From JAHFPN01 sp036559465 (lineage in GTDB: Bacteria > Pseudomonadota > Alphaproteobacteria > Rhizobiales > Xanthobacteraceae), in NCBI GenBank assembly GCA_036559465.1, contig DATBTC010000017.1, positions 6,447 through 70,446 on the forward strand: a stretch of DNA of 64,000 bases, written 5' to 3'. The notes below the pieces were generated by a model. That model did not search any database and was not told the origin of the DNA. It saw only the letters and a program-made list of their open reading frames with translations. Positions within the stretch are counted from its first letter, which is position 1. Each line of letters opens with the position of its first letter. Made by a program: the position numbers and the translations under genes. Of the stretch, positions 1-9,780 are shown in pieces.

Positions 1-501
<501 letters not shown>

Positions 502-505
<4 letters not shown>

Positions 506-1800
506 GTGCGGCCCTCCGCGACTTTCTCGGCGGGGATCGTCTTCTTCTCAGTGAGAAATACCGAAGGATCGCGGGTCGCGACCAGGCCGCGCGGCCGCCA
601 GACCATGATAGCGACCATGGCTATGCCGAAGAGCAGCATGCGGGCCTGGGCGAACTCGCGGAATAGCTCGAAGCCACCGATCATCACGAAAGCGGCGAAG
701 GCAACGCCTACCTGGCTGCCCATGCCGCCGAGCACTACGATCGCCAGAATCAACGCCGACTCCGAGAAGGAAAAGGATTCCGGGCTAATGAAGCCCTGGC
801 GCGTCGCGAAGAAGGCGCCGGCAAAGCCGCCGAACATGGCGCCGATGGCGAAGGCCGTGAGCTTGGTGTGGGTCGTGTTGATGCCGAGCGAGCGGCAGGC
901 GATTTCGTCCTCGCGCAAGGCTTCCCAGGCGCGGCCGATCGGCAAGCGGCGCAGACGGAGAGTGACGAAGTTGGTGAGCAGCGCGAGCGCGAGAATCACA
1001 TAGTAGAGAAAGATGATCCGGTGCAGCGGCGTGAATTCGAGGCCAAAAGTATCGGCGAAGCCGCCTTCGCCTTCGATGAAGGGGATACCGAAGAAGCTCG
1101 GGCGCGGAATGCCGGTGATGCCGTTCGGCCCACCGGTGAAGCTCGACCAGTTGATGATGACGAGGCGAATGATCTCGCCGAACGCGAGCGTTACGATCGC
1201 GAGATAGTCGCCGCGTAGCCGCAGCACCGGGAAGCCGAGCAGAACGCCCCAGAAGGCCGCGAGGATTCCGGCGACCGGCAGGCAGACCCAGAACGACAGC
1301 CCGGAATACTGCGCCATCAACGCGTAGGAGTACGCACCGACGGCGTAGAACGCCACGTATCCGAGGTCGAGTAGCCCGGCGAGGCCGACGACGATGTTCA
1401 GTCCCCAGCCGAGCATCACGTAGGTAAGCACGAGGATGCCGAGATCGAGGTAGTAGCGGTCTGCGCTGAACGGCATCGTGAGCGCGAAAAGAAGCAGCGC
1501 CGGGCCGGCGAAGCGCGACAGGCGCGCGATGCGCGCCTTGGTATCGCTTGAGATGAACCTGCTGGTATCGATTTCGAACGCGCCGCTCTGATAGAGCAAC
1601 ATGATCAGAAAACGGCCGGCGAATACTGCCGCGACTACGATCGCAAGCAGCATCGGCCGGGGCAGGAGTTCGAGTTCACTGGTGGAACTCGCCTCGGTGC
1701 GCAAGCCGACCAACAGCCCGAACAGGCCGAGCGCGATAGCCGCTGCGACGCCTGAGTCCTTCAGCGCAGCGGCGAGGTCGATGCGCGATCGATCCGCCAC
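502..1800 (-). CDS. livM: Branched-chain amino acid-type ABC transporter permease LivM
   Basis: Inner-membrane permease of the LivFGHM family, 432 aa, with about ten hydrophobic segments. The conserved LivM core is clear: GLNIVVGLAGLLDLGYVAFYAVGAY around residue 135, then RLRGDYLAIVTLAFGEIIRL and the late segment LGGMGSQVGVAFAAF. The N-terminal ~110 residues carry extra membrane segments, as in long alphaproteobacterial LivM proteins. It lies 6 nt downstream of livH and overlaps livG by 4 nt, so the three form one operon. The periplasmic binding protein is not in the window, so the transported compound stays open. Confidence 0.92.
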
Positions 1801-1806
1801 GCCGGC

Positions 1807-2721
1807 TCAAACCTTCTCGACCTCCGGCCGGCCGAGAATGCCGGTCGGAAGGAAAATCAGCACCAGCACGAGGACCGAGAAGGCGGCGACGTCCTTGTAC
1901 TCCACGGAAAAATACGCCGACCAGAAGGTCTCGATCAGCCCGATCAGCAAACCACCGAGCATGGCGCCGGGCAGCGACCCGATGCCGCCGAGCACCGCGG
2001 CGGTAAACGCCTTAATCCCCGCCTGGAAGCCGATATAGAAATCGATCACGCCGTAATAGAGCAGGAACATGACGCCTGCGACGGCTGCGAGCGCTGCGCC
2101 GATGACAAACGTAAAGGCGATGGTGCGGTCGGTATCGACGCCGACCAGAGACGCCATCTTCAAGTCCTGCTCGCAGGCGCGCATGTCGCGCCCTAACCGC
2201 GTCTTGGCCACCAGCCACGAGAACATCAGCATGAGCACTACGGTCGTCACCACGATCATGATCTGCACGTAGGAGAGCTGCACCGCAAAGTCATCGTGTC
2301 CCATCAGCGTGAAACCGCCGGGCACCAGCGGCGGCAGCGGCTTGACGCGCGCGCCCTGCACGATTTGCACGTAGTTCTGCAACACGATCGACATGCCGAT
2401 CGCCGAGATCAGGGGTGCGAGCCGGAATGAGCCGCGCAGCGGCCGGTAGGCGAAGCGCTCCACGGTCCAGCCATAGAGCGCGGTCAGCGCCATCGCGATC
2501 AAGAGCACGAGGAAGAGCGCCAGCGGCACGGCGGTGAGGCCGATGGCGACGAGCGCTAGAAACGCGATCAAAGCGATGAAGGCGCTCACCATGAAGATGT
2601 CGCCATGGGCGAAATTGATCATGCCGATGATGCCGTAGACCATGGTGTAGCCGAGCGCGATCAGCCCATAGATCGAGCCGAGCGCGATGGCGTTGATGAG
2701 CTGCTGGAAGAAATATTCCAC
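1807..2721 (-). CDS. livH: Branched-chain amino acid-type ABC transporter permease LivH
   Basis: Second permease of the importer, 304 aa from the chosen start. The family signature GSIYGLIALGYTMVYGIIGMINFAHGDIFM lies right at the N-terminus, followed by several hydrophobic helices and a late LGGIGSLPGAMLGG motif. An upstream in-frame ATG at 2805 would add 28 hydrophilic residues that are unusual for LivH. The GTG at 2719-2721 is preferred because a purine-rich site (GAGAGGAG) lies about 9 nt upstream and the protein then begins like other LivH sequences. It is first in the livHMG operon and divergent from the hpaB-like gene about 300 bp away. Confidence 0.9.
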   Translation of the reverse strand: MEYFFQQLINAIALGSIYGLIALGYTMVYGIIGMINFAHGDIFMVSAFIALIAFLALVAIGLTAVPLALFLVLLIAMALTALYGWTVERFAYRPLRGSFRLAPLISAIGMSIVLQNYVQIVQGARVKPLPPLVPGGFTLMGHDDFAVQLSYVQIMIVVTTVVLMLMFSWLVAKTRLGRDMRACEQDLKMASLVGVDTDRTIAFTFVIGAALAAVAGVMFLLYYGVIDFYIGFQAGIKAFTAAVLGGIGSLPGAMLGGLLIGLIETFWSAYFSVEYKDVAAFSVLVLVLIFLPTGILGRPEVEKV

Positions 2722-3019
2722 GCTTTTCCGCTCCTCTCGGGCGGCTTTGGCCATCCCTGGCCGTCCACCGGCGTTCTCCCCCGGCCGATAGGCGGCGATT
2801 CTCAAGGTTTAGCGCGGCGCCCGGCCCGCTACAAATCGGGCGCGCACGCGCCATTGCGCGCTTCGGCTGGACGCCAGTCGGGATATTCCGTCAAATCCCG
2901 CTAGCATCCCTTCCGGGACAGCGACGGCGCGCCCAAACAGAAGCAGGAAACGCGCCACCAAACGCCAAGCACAATCTTTCGGTACGTGGACCGGAAACCG
3001 GCCGCGCTAGGGAGCCAAC

Positions 3020-4606
3020 ATGCAGAAGAAGCCCGAAGACCTGATCGCCGGAAAGAAGCGCCCGTTCACGGGCAAGGAATATCTGGAGAGCCTGCACGAC
3101 GGGCGGCAGGTCTATATCAATGGCGAACGGGTCAAGGATGTCACCACGCATACCTCGTTCCGCAATTCGGCGCGCACGCTGGCCCGCCTCTATGACGCGC
3201 TGCACGACCCCAAGACCAAGGACGTGCTGACTTCGCCGACCGACACGGGCTCGGGCGGCTATACGCACAAATATTTTCGTGTCGCGCGCTCGCGCGAGGA
3301 GCTTGTCGCGCAGCAGGCGGCGATCGCCGCTTGGTCGCGCATGACCTATGGCTGGATGGGGCGCACGCCGGACTACAAGGCGTCGCTGATGAACACGCTC
3401 GGCGCCAACGCCGACTATTACGGCAAGTTCGCCCCGAACGCGAAGGCTTGGTACAAGCGCGCGCAAGAGAACGTCCTGTTCATGAACCACGCGATCGTGA
3501 ATCCGCCGGTCGATCGCGGGCGGCCTACCAACGAAATCAAGGACGTCTATGTCACGATCCAGAAGGAGACCGACGCGGGCGTGATCGTGTCGGGCGCCAA
3601 AGTGGTGGCGACCTCGGCGGCGTTCACGCATTACAATTTCCTCGGTCAGAACGCGGCGACGGCGACCAGCGACCCCGATCTCGCCATCATGTTCATCATG
3701 CCGATGGACGCGCCCGGCGTGAAACTGTTCTGCCGCACGTCCTATGAGCAAATCGCGACAACGCTTGGCACGCCGTTCGACTATCCGCTGTCGTCGCGTT
3801 TCGACGAGAACGACGCGATTTTCGTGCTCGACAACGTGTTGATCCCCTGGGAGGACGTGCTGGTTCACCGCGACACCGACAAGATTTTGAGCTTCTACCC
3901 GCGCTCCGGCTTTCTCAACGGATTCTGCTTCCAGGGATGCACGCGTTTCGCGGTGAAGCTCGATTTCATGGCCGGGCTGCTGTCGAAAGCGCTCTACGCC
4001 ACCGGCGGCGACGAGTTCCGCGGCAATCAGGCCATGCTCGGCGAGGTGATTGCGTGGCGGAATCTGTTCTGGTCGCTCTCGGACTGCATGGTGAACAATC
4101 CGCAGAAATGGATCGGCGATGCGCTACTGCCGAACCTGCAGGCCGCGCTGTCGTACCGCGTGTTCGCGCCCGATGCTTATCCGCGTATCAAGGAGATCGT
4201 GGAGAAGATCGTGGCCTCGGCGCTGATTTATCTGCCGTCCTCGGCGCGCGACTTCAAGAATCCAGAGATCGATCCATATCTGAAGCGCTTTGTGCGCGGC
4301 TCGCACGGCGTCGAATACAAGGAGCGCATCAAGATCATGAAACTCCTGTGGGATGCGATCGGCACCGAGTTCGGCGGCCGTCACGAGCTCTACGAGCGCA
4401 ATTATGCAGGCAACCACGAGGACATCCGCATCCAGACGCTGACCGGCGCCAAACGCAACGGCTCGCTCGACGCCATGACTGCGCTGGTCGATCAATGCAT
4501 GGCCGACTACGACGAGAACGGCTGGACCGGCGATACCTGGATCGATACGGACGAGGCGAAGGCGGCCAAGGAAAAGATCAAGGGCAAGATCCGCGCGGCG
4601 GAGTGA
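3020..4606 (+). CDS. hpaB: 4-hydroxyphenylacetate 3-monooxygenase-type oxygenase component (HpaB family)
   Basis: FADH2-using aromatic hydroxylase, large component, 528 aa (E. coli HpaB is about 520). Family features include the N-terminal GKEYLESL segment, the GRTPDYKASL region around residue 112, and the flavin-site stretch ending in DNVLIPWEDVLVHRD near residues 275-290. The start ATG follows a GGGAG site. The next gene, 6 nt downstream, is a flavin reductase, which is the expected partner supplying FADH2. An AraC regulator follows. The family hydroxylates 4-hydroxyphenylacetate, phenol or chlorophenols next to the existing hydroxyl. The exact phenolic substrate is not readable from sequence. 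Confidence 0.88.
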   Translation: MQKKPEDLIAGKKRPFTGKEYLESLHDGRQVYINGERVKDVTTHTSFRNSARTLARLYDALHDPKTKDVLTSPTDTGSGGYTHKYFRVARSREELVAQQAAIAAWSRMTYGWMGRTPDYKASLMNTLGANADYYGKFAPNAKAWYKRAQENVLFMNHAIVNPPVDRGRPTNEIKDVYVTIQKETDAGVIVSGAKVVATSAAFTHYNFLGQNAATATSDPDLAIMFIMPMDAPGVKLFCRTSYEQIATTLGTPFDYPLSSRFDENDAIFVLDNVLIPWEDVLVHRDTDKILSFYPRSGFLNGFCFQGCTRFAVKLDFMAGLLSKALYATGGDEFRGNQAMLGEVIAWRNLFWSLSDCMVNNPQKWIGDALLPNLQAALSYRVFAPDAYPRIKEIVEKIVASALIYLPSSARDFKNPEIDPYLKRFVRGSHGVEYKERIKIMKLLWDAIGTEFGGRHELYERNYAGNHEDIRIQTLTGAKRNGSLDAMTALVDQCMADYDENGWTGDTWIDTDEAKAAKEKIKGKIRAAE

Positions 4607-4612
4607 GCGCCC

Positions 4613-5167
4613 ATGATTGGCGACGACCAGCGGCCCGACGATTCGACCGGCGGCGCCTTTCTCGCCGAGCCGCCGGTCCCGGTGGTGACCGTCGATCCGC
4701 ATGCTTTCCGCGAGGCGATGAGCCGGCTTGGTGCCGCCGTACACGTGGTGACCACCGCTGGCGAGGGCGGCAAGGCCGGCTTCACCGCGACGGCGGTGAG
4801 TTCCGTGTCCGACAAGCCGGCGACGCTGCTAATCTGCCTCAACCGCGCCAGCCGCAACAATTCCGCGCTGTTCACCAACCGCGTGCTGTGCGTGAACACG
4901 TTGCCCGCCGGCGCGGACGAAATGGCCGATCTATTCGCCGGACGGACCAAGGTCTACGGCGAGGAGCGCTTCGCCGGCGGCCAATGGATGACGCTCAAGA
5001 CCGGCTCGCCGGTGCTCCTCTCGTCGGTGGCGGCGTTCGATTGCCGCGTGCTCGAAGTGAAGCCGGTGGCCTCGCATTACGTCTATTTCGTCGCGGTCGA
5101 GGCGATCCGGAAGGGCCCGCCCGGTGCTGCGCTGGTCTATCACGAGCGCGAATACAAGAAGGTCTGA
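4613..5167 (+). CDS. hpaC: Flavin reductase component of two-component monooxygenase (HpaC-like)
   Basis: NAD(P)H:flavin oxidoreductase of the short-chain flavin reductase family, 184 aa. The sequence shows the typical start of the domain (FREAMSRLGAAVHVVTT), the flavin-binding segment GFTATAVSSVSDKPATLLICLN, and the late pattern around SHYVYFVAVEAI. A 25-30 residue N-terminal tail precedes the domain. It is separated by only 6 nt from the HpaB-like oxygenase, so the two are almost certainly co-translated and work as an HpaBC pair. The reductase alone has no preference visible in sequence for FAD over FMN. Confidence 0.87.
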   Translation: MIGDDQRPDDSTGGAFLAEPPVPVVTVDPHAFREAMSRLGAAVHVVTTAGEGGKAGFTATAVSSVSDKPATLLICLNRASRNNSALFTNRVLCVNTLPAGADEMADLFAGRTKVYGEERFAGGQWMTLKTGSPVLLSSVAAFDCRVLEVKPVASHYVYFVAVEAIRKGPPGAALVYHEREYKKV

Positions 5168-5211
5168 GCGCTCACATTGGCCCTTGGCGCGATCGCCGCT
5201 ATGCTCGTGTC

Positions 5212-6105
5212 ATGCCATCGGCGCAGGTGCTCCCGCTTTTCCATCTCTACGGCGACCCGCCGGACGATCAGGCGTTCGACTTCGTGCACGTGGAGACGAT
5301 CTCGTCGCGCTCGTCGATCCATGCCTGGACCATCAGCCCGCACCGGCATCGCAATCTCTTTCAGATTCTGTTGGTGGAGCAAGGCGGCGGCACGCTCGAC
5401 CTCGAAGCCGACGCGCTGCCTTTCCGTGCGCCGGCGGTGATCCTGCTGGCGCCCACGGTGGCGCACGGGTTTCGTTTCCGCGCCGAGGTCACCGAGGGAT
5501 ATGTCGTCAGCTTCACCGAGGACGTGGCGAGCGCGCTCGGTCAGAGCGAAGCGGCGGCTTTGGCGCGGCTGCATTCGCTGGCCGAGCATCCGCTATTGTC
5601 GTTCGCGCGGGCGGAGGAGGTCGCCAAACTCGGCAAGCTGTGCCGCGAGTTGCTCGAAGAGCTTTTCCTGGCGCGCGAGGGGTTCGAGATGGCGGCGCGA
5701 GCCTATCTCACGCTGATCGGCGTCGAGGTGGTGCGGCTCGCCGCGAGCCGCGCGCGCTCGGGGAGCGTGACCTTGGCGCCGGCCGATCCGGTGGTCGAGG
5801 AATTGCGGCGGCTGATCGAAACCCATTTCCGGGCCGAGCGGCAGATCGGTTTCTATGCCGACGCGCTGGCCATGACCTCGGACCGGCTTAACGATCACGT
5901 GAAGCGCGCGACCGGAGTCACCGCGGGTCATCTGTTGCGCCAGCGGGTGCTGACCGAGGCCAAGCGGCAGCTGGTGTTCACGAATCTGGCGATCGGTGAG
6001 ATCGCCTATGACCTCGCGTTCGCCGACCCCTCGCATTTCGGCCGCTTCTTCAAGAAGCAGACCGGCAAGACCCCGCAGGAATTCCGCGCTGGCCGGCGGG
6101 GCTGA
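5212..6105 (+). CDS. AraC-family transcriptional regulator, HpaA/PobR-like
   Basis: Transcription factor of 297 aa with an N-terminal cupin-like sensor domain (conserved SPHRHRNLFQILLVEQGG at about residues 43-60) and two helix-turn-helix motifs in the last 100 residues (TSDRLNDHVKRATG and IGEIAYDLAFADPSHFGRFFKK). The length matches HpaA of 4-hydroxyphenylacetate gene sets. PobR-type AraC regulators have similar N-termini, so the effector could also be a hydroxybenzoate. It sits 44 nt behind the flavin reductase on the same strand, which suggests it activates the HpaBC-like genes and perhaps the divergent transporter. That regulatory link is inferred from position only. Confidence 0.85.
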   Translation: MPSAQVLPLFHLYGDPPDDQAFDFVHVETISSRSSIHAWTISPHRHRNLFQILLVEQGGGTLDLEADALPFRAPAVILLAPTVAHGFRFRAEVTEGYVVSFTEDVASALGQSEAAALARLHSLAEHPLLSFARAEEVAKLGKLCRELLEELFLAREGFEMAARAYLTLIGVEVVRLAASRARSGSVTLAPADPVVEELRRLIETHFRAERQIGFYADALAMTSDRLNDHVKRATGVTAGHLLRQRVLTEAKRQLVFTNLAIGEIAYDLAFADPSHFGRFFKKQTGKTPQEFRAGRRG

Positions 6106-6111
6106 GCGAGG

Positions 6112-6897
6112 TCAGCTTTTCTTCAGCAGAAATTTTTCGACCGCATCGGTGAACGCCGGTGGCTGCTCGACGTTGGAAATGTGCGCGGCGTCGAGGATCT
6201 TGAGCTTGGCGCCCTTGATGCGTGAGACGATCAGCTCGGAGGCCGATACGGGCGTGCCGTTATCATGCTTGCCGGCGATCACCAGGGTTGGCGCTTTGAC
6301 GGCGCCGATGTCCCAGCGCTGGTCCATGTCGCGGATCGCGGCGCAGCAGCCGGCATACCCGCGCGGCTCGACCGCCACCATGGTCGCCCGGAAGCGCTCG
6401 ATGGTCTCCTTGGCGCGTTCTTGGAAGCCCTTGGTGAACCAGATGCCGAGCACGCTGTCGGCGATCGCCTCCATGCCCTTGGCGTTTACGGTGCGGATGC
6501 GCGTGTTCCACATATCGGGGTTCGCGCTCTTGGCAGCGGTGTTGGCAAGGACGAGGCGATCGATATATTCGGGCGCGTGGCGGGCCAGCCACATGCCGGT
6601 CATGCCGCCCATCGAGAGCCCGCACCAGTGCGTGCGCAGAACGCCGAGCTGGCTCAGCACCTTCAGCGCGTCGCGGCCGAGCCGCTCCATCGAATAAGGG
6701 CCGGCCGGCGCGCCGGAACCGCCATGGCCACGGGTGTCGTAGCGGATGACCCGGAAGCGGTCCTTGAGCGCGGCGGCCTGCTGGTCCCACATGTGCAGGT
6801 CGGTGCCGAGCGAGTTTGAAAGAATGACGGGCGGGGCGTCGGAGGGGCCTTCGACCTCCACGTTGATCGGCGTGCCGTCGGCGTCGATCGTGGGCAT
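6112..6897 (-). CDS. pcaD: 3-oxoadipate enol-lactonase
   Basis: Alpha/beta hydrolase of 261 aa that opens 3-oxoadipate enol-lactone in the beta-ketoadipate pathway of aromatic degradation. PcaD hallmarks are the nucleophile elbow CGLSMGGM (Ser95), the acid-region pattern VIAGKHDNGTP, and the C-terminal catalytic histidine in DAAHISNVEQP (His239). Length and the N-terminal SNSLGTDLHMW segment match PcaD, not generic hydrolases. It is convergent with the AraC gene. No other pca genes (pcaB, pcaC, pcaHG) are in the window, so it may serve a scattered pathway or a related lactone. Confidence 0.82.
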   Translation of the reverse strand: MPTIDADGTPINVEVEGPSDAPPVILSNSLGTDLHMWDQQAAALKDRFRVIRYDTRGHGGSGAPAGPYSMERLGRDALKVLSQLGVLRTHWCGLSMGGMTGMWLARHAPEYIDRLVLANTAAKSANPDMWNTRIRTVNAKGMEAIADSVLGIWFTKGFQERAKETIERFRATMVAVEPRGYAGCCAAIRDMDQRWDIGAVKAPTLVIAGKHDNGTPVSASELIVSRIKGAKLKILDAAHISNVEQPPAFTDAVEKFLLKKS

Positions 6898-6973
6898 CGG
6901 TGTTTCCTCTTCGGCCTCTTTTGAAGACTTTACGCTGCGGCATCCGCGTCTGAAAGCCCTCGGACAGCGCGGA

Positions 6974-7768
6974 TCATGCCCTGGGAATATCGCGAAGAGC
7001 CTGCAGCACCTCGTCTGGCCGTTCGCTCATCAACAAGTGGCCCGCACCTTTGAGCACGACAATGCGCGCATTGGGCAGGGCAGCGGCCAGTTCCGCGCCG
7101 CCCTTGGCCGGAGTCATGAGGTCGCGCTCGCCCAGAATGATCGTCGCCGGCACCTTCACCTTTGCCGCGGCGGTGAGCGCATCGCGATAATTGTCGCAGG
7201 CGGCTAAATCCCTGAAAAGAACACCCGGGCGTTCACGCTCGAGCAAGCGCGCGCTCCCGCCCAACATCCAGATGCCCGGCGCAAGCGAGCCGCCGAGGCT
7301 CGCGCGATAGCCCTCGCCCCATAGGGAAATCATATCGACCGCGGCGTGATCGTTCGCCTCGGCGGCCGCAAGGAGATCGCGCGACACCGGCATGGCGGCA
7401 GCGGTGGCGATCAAGCCGATGGCACGAACTTTCTCCGGATGGCGTGCGCCAATTTCGAGCGCGATCAAGGACCCCATGGAGTGGCCGATGATGGTTGCCT
7501 TGCTCGCGCCGGCGACCTCGATCAGCGCCATAGTCCAGTCCGCCATGGCGGCGATGGAGCCGAGCGGTTCGCCGTCCGAGCGGCCATGCCCGGGCATATC
7601 CGGCGAGAGCACACTGGAGCCGCGATGCGCGAACCAACGCGCCAAGAGCGCCCAGACCGTGTGGTCGAGCCCGGCGCCATGCAGGAAAACGACAAGCGGC
7701 AGAGCGGGGTCGAATTCGCGGCCGCCGGTTGCGGCATAGGTTCTTGTGCCGTTGACGACGAGGTACAT
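6974..7768 (-). CDS. Alpha/beta hydrolase
   Basis: Cytoplasmic alpha/beta-fold hydrolase, 264 aa. It shows the oxyanion motif HGAGLDH (30-36), the nucleophile elbow IGHSMGS (Ser97), an acidic residue in ILGERDLMTP and the catalytic histidine in KGAGHLLMSERP near the end. It follows metY with only a 3-nt gap on the same strand, so it is co-transcribed with it. It resembles lactonase or esterase relatives of PcaD, but no specific substrate is recognisable. The metY neighbour could hint at hydrolysis of an O-acyl or thioester compound; this is speculative. Confidence 0.8.
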   Translation of the reverse strand: MYLVVNGTRTYAATGGREFDPALPLVVFLHGAGLDHTVWALLARWFAHRGSSVLSPDMPGHGRSDGEPLGSIAAMADWTMALIEVAGASKATIIGHSMGSLIALEIGARHPEKVRAIGLIATAAAMPVSRDLLAAAEANDHAAVDMISLWGEGYRASLGGSLAPGIWMLGGSARLLERERPGVLFRDLAACDNYRDALTAAAKVKVPATIILGERDLMTPAKGGAELAAALPNARIVVLKGAGHLLMSERPDEVLQALRDIPRA

Positions 7769-7771
7769 CGC

Positions 7772-9067
7772 TCACGCCTTCTGAGAGGTGTGCAGCGCTT
7801 GGGCGAGATCGTCGATGATGTCGCCCGCCGCTTCGATGCCGACCGCGAGACGCACTAGCTCCTCGCCCAATCCGGCTTCCTTGAGTTGCGCCGCATCCAT
7901 CTGCTGGTGTGTCGTGCTTGCCGGATGAATGACCAATGTCTTGGCGTCGCCGACATTGGCGAGGTGGCTGGCGAGGCGCAAAGCCTCGATGAATTTTCGC
8001 CCGGCAGCGCGGCCGCCCTTGATGCCGCAACTGACGATGGCGCCGGCCCCTTTCGGCAGCAGTCGCTTGGCGAGTTCGTAGTCGGGGTGGGATTTGAGAC
8101 TCGGGTGGACGACCCATTCCACCGCCGCGTTCTTGGTCAGAAAATCGAGCACCGCCGCGGTGTTCTCGATGTGGCGCTGCATGCGCACTGCCAAAGTCTC
8201 GATGCCTTGCAGTAAGTAGAAGGCGTTGGTCGGCGACAGGCAGGCGCCGAAATCGCGCAGCCCCTCGGTGCGCGCGCGCATGATGAAGGCTGACGGGCCG
8301 AATTCCTCGCCGAAGACGATGCCGTGATAGCCGGCATAGGGCTCGCTGATGGTTGGAAACTTGCCCGAGGCCTGAAAGTCGAACCGGCCACCGTCGACGA
8401 TGACGCCGCCGATAGCGATGCCGTGGCCGCCGATCCATTTGGTGATGGAATGCATCACGAGGTCGGCGCCGAGTTCGACCGGCCGGCTGAGATAGGGAGT
8501 TGCGAAAGTGTTGTCGATGAGGAGCGGAATGCCGGCCGCGTGAGCGATTTCCGAGACCTTCGGGATATCGAGTACTTCGAGGCCCGGATTGCCGATGGTT
8601 TCGCCGATCATCAGCCGGGTATTGGGGCGGATCGTGGCGCGCATGCCCTCGAGATCGCGCGGCTTGACGAAGGTCGTCGTGATGCCGAAGCGCGGCAAGG
8701 TGTGGGTGAGCAGATTGATCGTGCCGCCATACAGCGAAGCGGACGCAACGATATGGTCGCCCGCGCTCAGCAGCGTGGCGATGGCGAGATGCATCGCGGC
8801 CATGCCGCTCGCGGTGCAAACGGCACCCACACCGCCTTCCAATGCCGCAAGCCGCTCTTCCAGAACGGCCGTCGTCGGGTTGGAAATGCGGGTGTAGATG
8901 TGCCCGGCGCGCTCCAGATTGAACAGGGCCGCTGCGTGATCCGCATCCTGAAAGACGTAGGAAGTTGTCTGGTAGATCGGAACGGCGCGCGCGCCGGTCA
9001 CCGGATCGGGATGCTGGCCGGCGTGCAGGCTGAGCGTTTCAAAGGCCGGAGGCTTCGGTGCAGGCAT
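7772..9067 (-). CDS. metY: O-acetylhomoserine aminocarboxypropyltransferase/sulfhydrylase (MetY type)
   Basis: PLP-dependent enzyme of the Cys/Met metabolism family, 431 aa. It makes homocysteine or methionine from O-acetylhomoserine and sulfide or methanethiol. Seen motifs: YTRISNPT (58-65), the PLP-phosphate loop ASGMA (86-90) and the Schiff-base lysine Lys210 in SITKWIGGHG. The length (about 430 rather than about 390) fits MetY, not MetB/MetZ. An inverted repeat covers its ribosome-binding site (see the separate entry). It is divergent from coxG and cotranscribed with a downstream hydrolase. Confidence 0.9.
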   Translation of the reverse strand: MPAPKPPAFETLSLHAGQHPDPVTGARAVPIYQTTSYVFQDADHAAALFNLERAGHIYTRISNPTTAVLEERLAALEGGVGAVCTASGMAAMHLAIATLLSAGDHIVASASLYGGTINLLTHTLPRFGITTTFVKPRDLEGMRATIRPNTRLMIGETIGNPGLEVLDIPKVSEIAHAAGIPLLIDNTFATPYLSRPVELGADLVMHSITKWIGGHGIAIGGVIVDGGRFDFQASGKFPTISEPYAGYHGIVFGEEFGPSAFIMRARTEGLRDFGACLSPTNAFYLLQGIETLAVRMQRHIENTAAVLDFLTKNAAVEWVVHPSLKSHPDYELAKRLLPKGAGAIVSCGIKGGRAAGRKFIEALRLASHLANVGDAKTLVIHPASTTHQQMDAAQLKEAGLGEELVRLAVGIEAAGDIIDDLAQALHTSQKA

Positions 9068-9069
9068 GC

Positions 9070-9097
9070 TTCCCTCGCGAGACGGAATCCGAGGGAA
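9070..9097 (-). promoter_or_regulatory. Hairpin sequestering the metY ribosome-binding site
   Basis: On the minus strand an 8-nt inverted repeat (TTCCCTCG / CGAGGGAA, plus-strand 9090-9097 and 9070-9077, 12-nt loop) ends 2 nt before the metY ATG. The right arm contains the purine-rich ribosome-binding sequence GAGGGAA. If it forms in the mRNA it would hide the ribosome-binding site. The sequence does not fit the SAM-II riboswitch as I know it. Control by ligand, protein or temperature is possible but unproven. Confidence 0.5.
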
Positions 9098-9161
9098 CCA
9101 GCTTATCAGGGGCTAGGCAGCGGCGCGCGGACGGGTAAGGTCGCGTATCACGGAGGTATTC

Positions 9162-9635
9162 ATGGCCTTGGAAATGTCCGGCGAATACGTGCTGCCGGTC
9201 CCGCGGAAGACCGTATGGGACGCGTTGAACGATCAGGAAATGCTGAAGCGCTGCATTCCCGGCTGCGAGACGCTGGAGAAGAAATCGGACACCGAATTCT
9301 CGGCGGTCGTGGTCACCAAGGTTGGGCCGGTCAAGGCGCGCTTCAAGGGCAATGTCAGGCTCGAGGAGCTCGACCCGCCGAACAGCTACAAGATCGTGGG
9401 GGAAGGCGAGGGCGGGGTGGCGGGCTTTGCCAAGGGCGGCGCCAGTGTGAACCTATCCGACGCGGAGGGGGGCACGCTGCTGGTCTACAAGGCCGAGGCC
9501 AATGTGGGCGGCAAGCTCGCCCAATTGGGCCAGCGGCTGCTGGCGGGGACCGCCAAGAAGACCGCCGACCAATTTTTCGCCAACTTTGCGGAAGCCCTTT
9601 CGCCGGGAGCCGCCAAGAAAGACGGAAAGAAGTAA
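9162..9635 (+). CDS. coxG: CoxG family protein (SRPBCC fold, Mo-hydroxylase accessory)
   Basis: A 157-aa protein of the CO dehydrogenase subunit G (SRPBCC) family. The N-terminal pattern SGEYVLPVPRKTVWDALND and the segment LKRCIPGCETLEK are characteristic. The C-terminus is short, without the long membrane anchor seen in some CoxG proteins. In Oligotropha, CoxG is tied to membrane recruitment of the enzyme. A GGAGG site precedes the ATG. It is the first gene of the molybdenum hydroxylase cluster, 145 bp upstream of the 2Fe-2S subunit. The cluster promoter may lie upstream of it or in the 9636-9780 gap. Confidence 0.87.
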   Translation: MALEMSGEYVLPVPRKTVWDALNDQEMLKRCIPGCETLEKKSDTEFSAVVVTKVGPVKARFKGNVRLEELDPPNSYKIVGEGEGGVAGFAKGGASVNLSDAEGGTLLVYKAEANVGGKLAQLGQRLLAGTAKKTADQFFANFAEALSPGAAKKDGKK

Positions 9636-9780
9636 GCGCCGACCCGCCACTCTGTGGGCGATGTTCTGCGTTCGGCTACCTTGACCGCGACAGCGGATCG
9701 GCGCGAGACTTGAACCAATCAAAACTGGGTGCGGCGCCCATCTTTGTCATCCGGCGCATAGGCCCTCGGGAGGAGTTCCA

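Noticed and set aside
3937..5211. Upstream part of the long open frame that contains the AraC gene
   Set aside because: Overlaps hpaB and hpaC in another frame; only the region from 5212 shows the AraC domains.
9068..9161. SAM-II riboswitch upstream of metY
   Set aside because: The leader does not show the known conserved bases of SAM-II; only a hairpin is seen.
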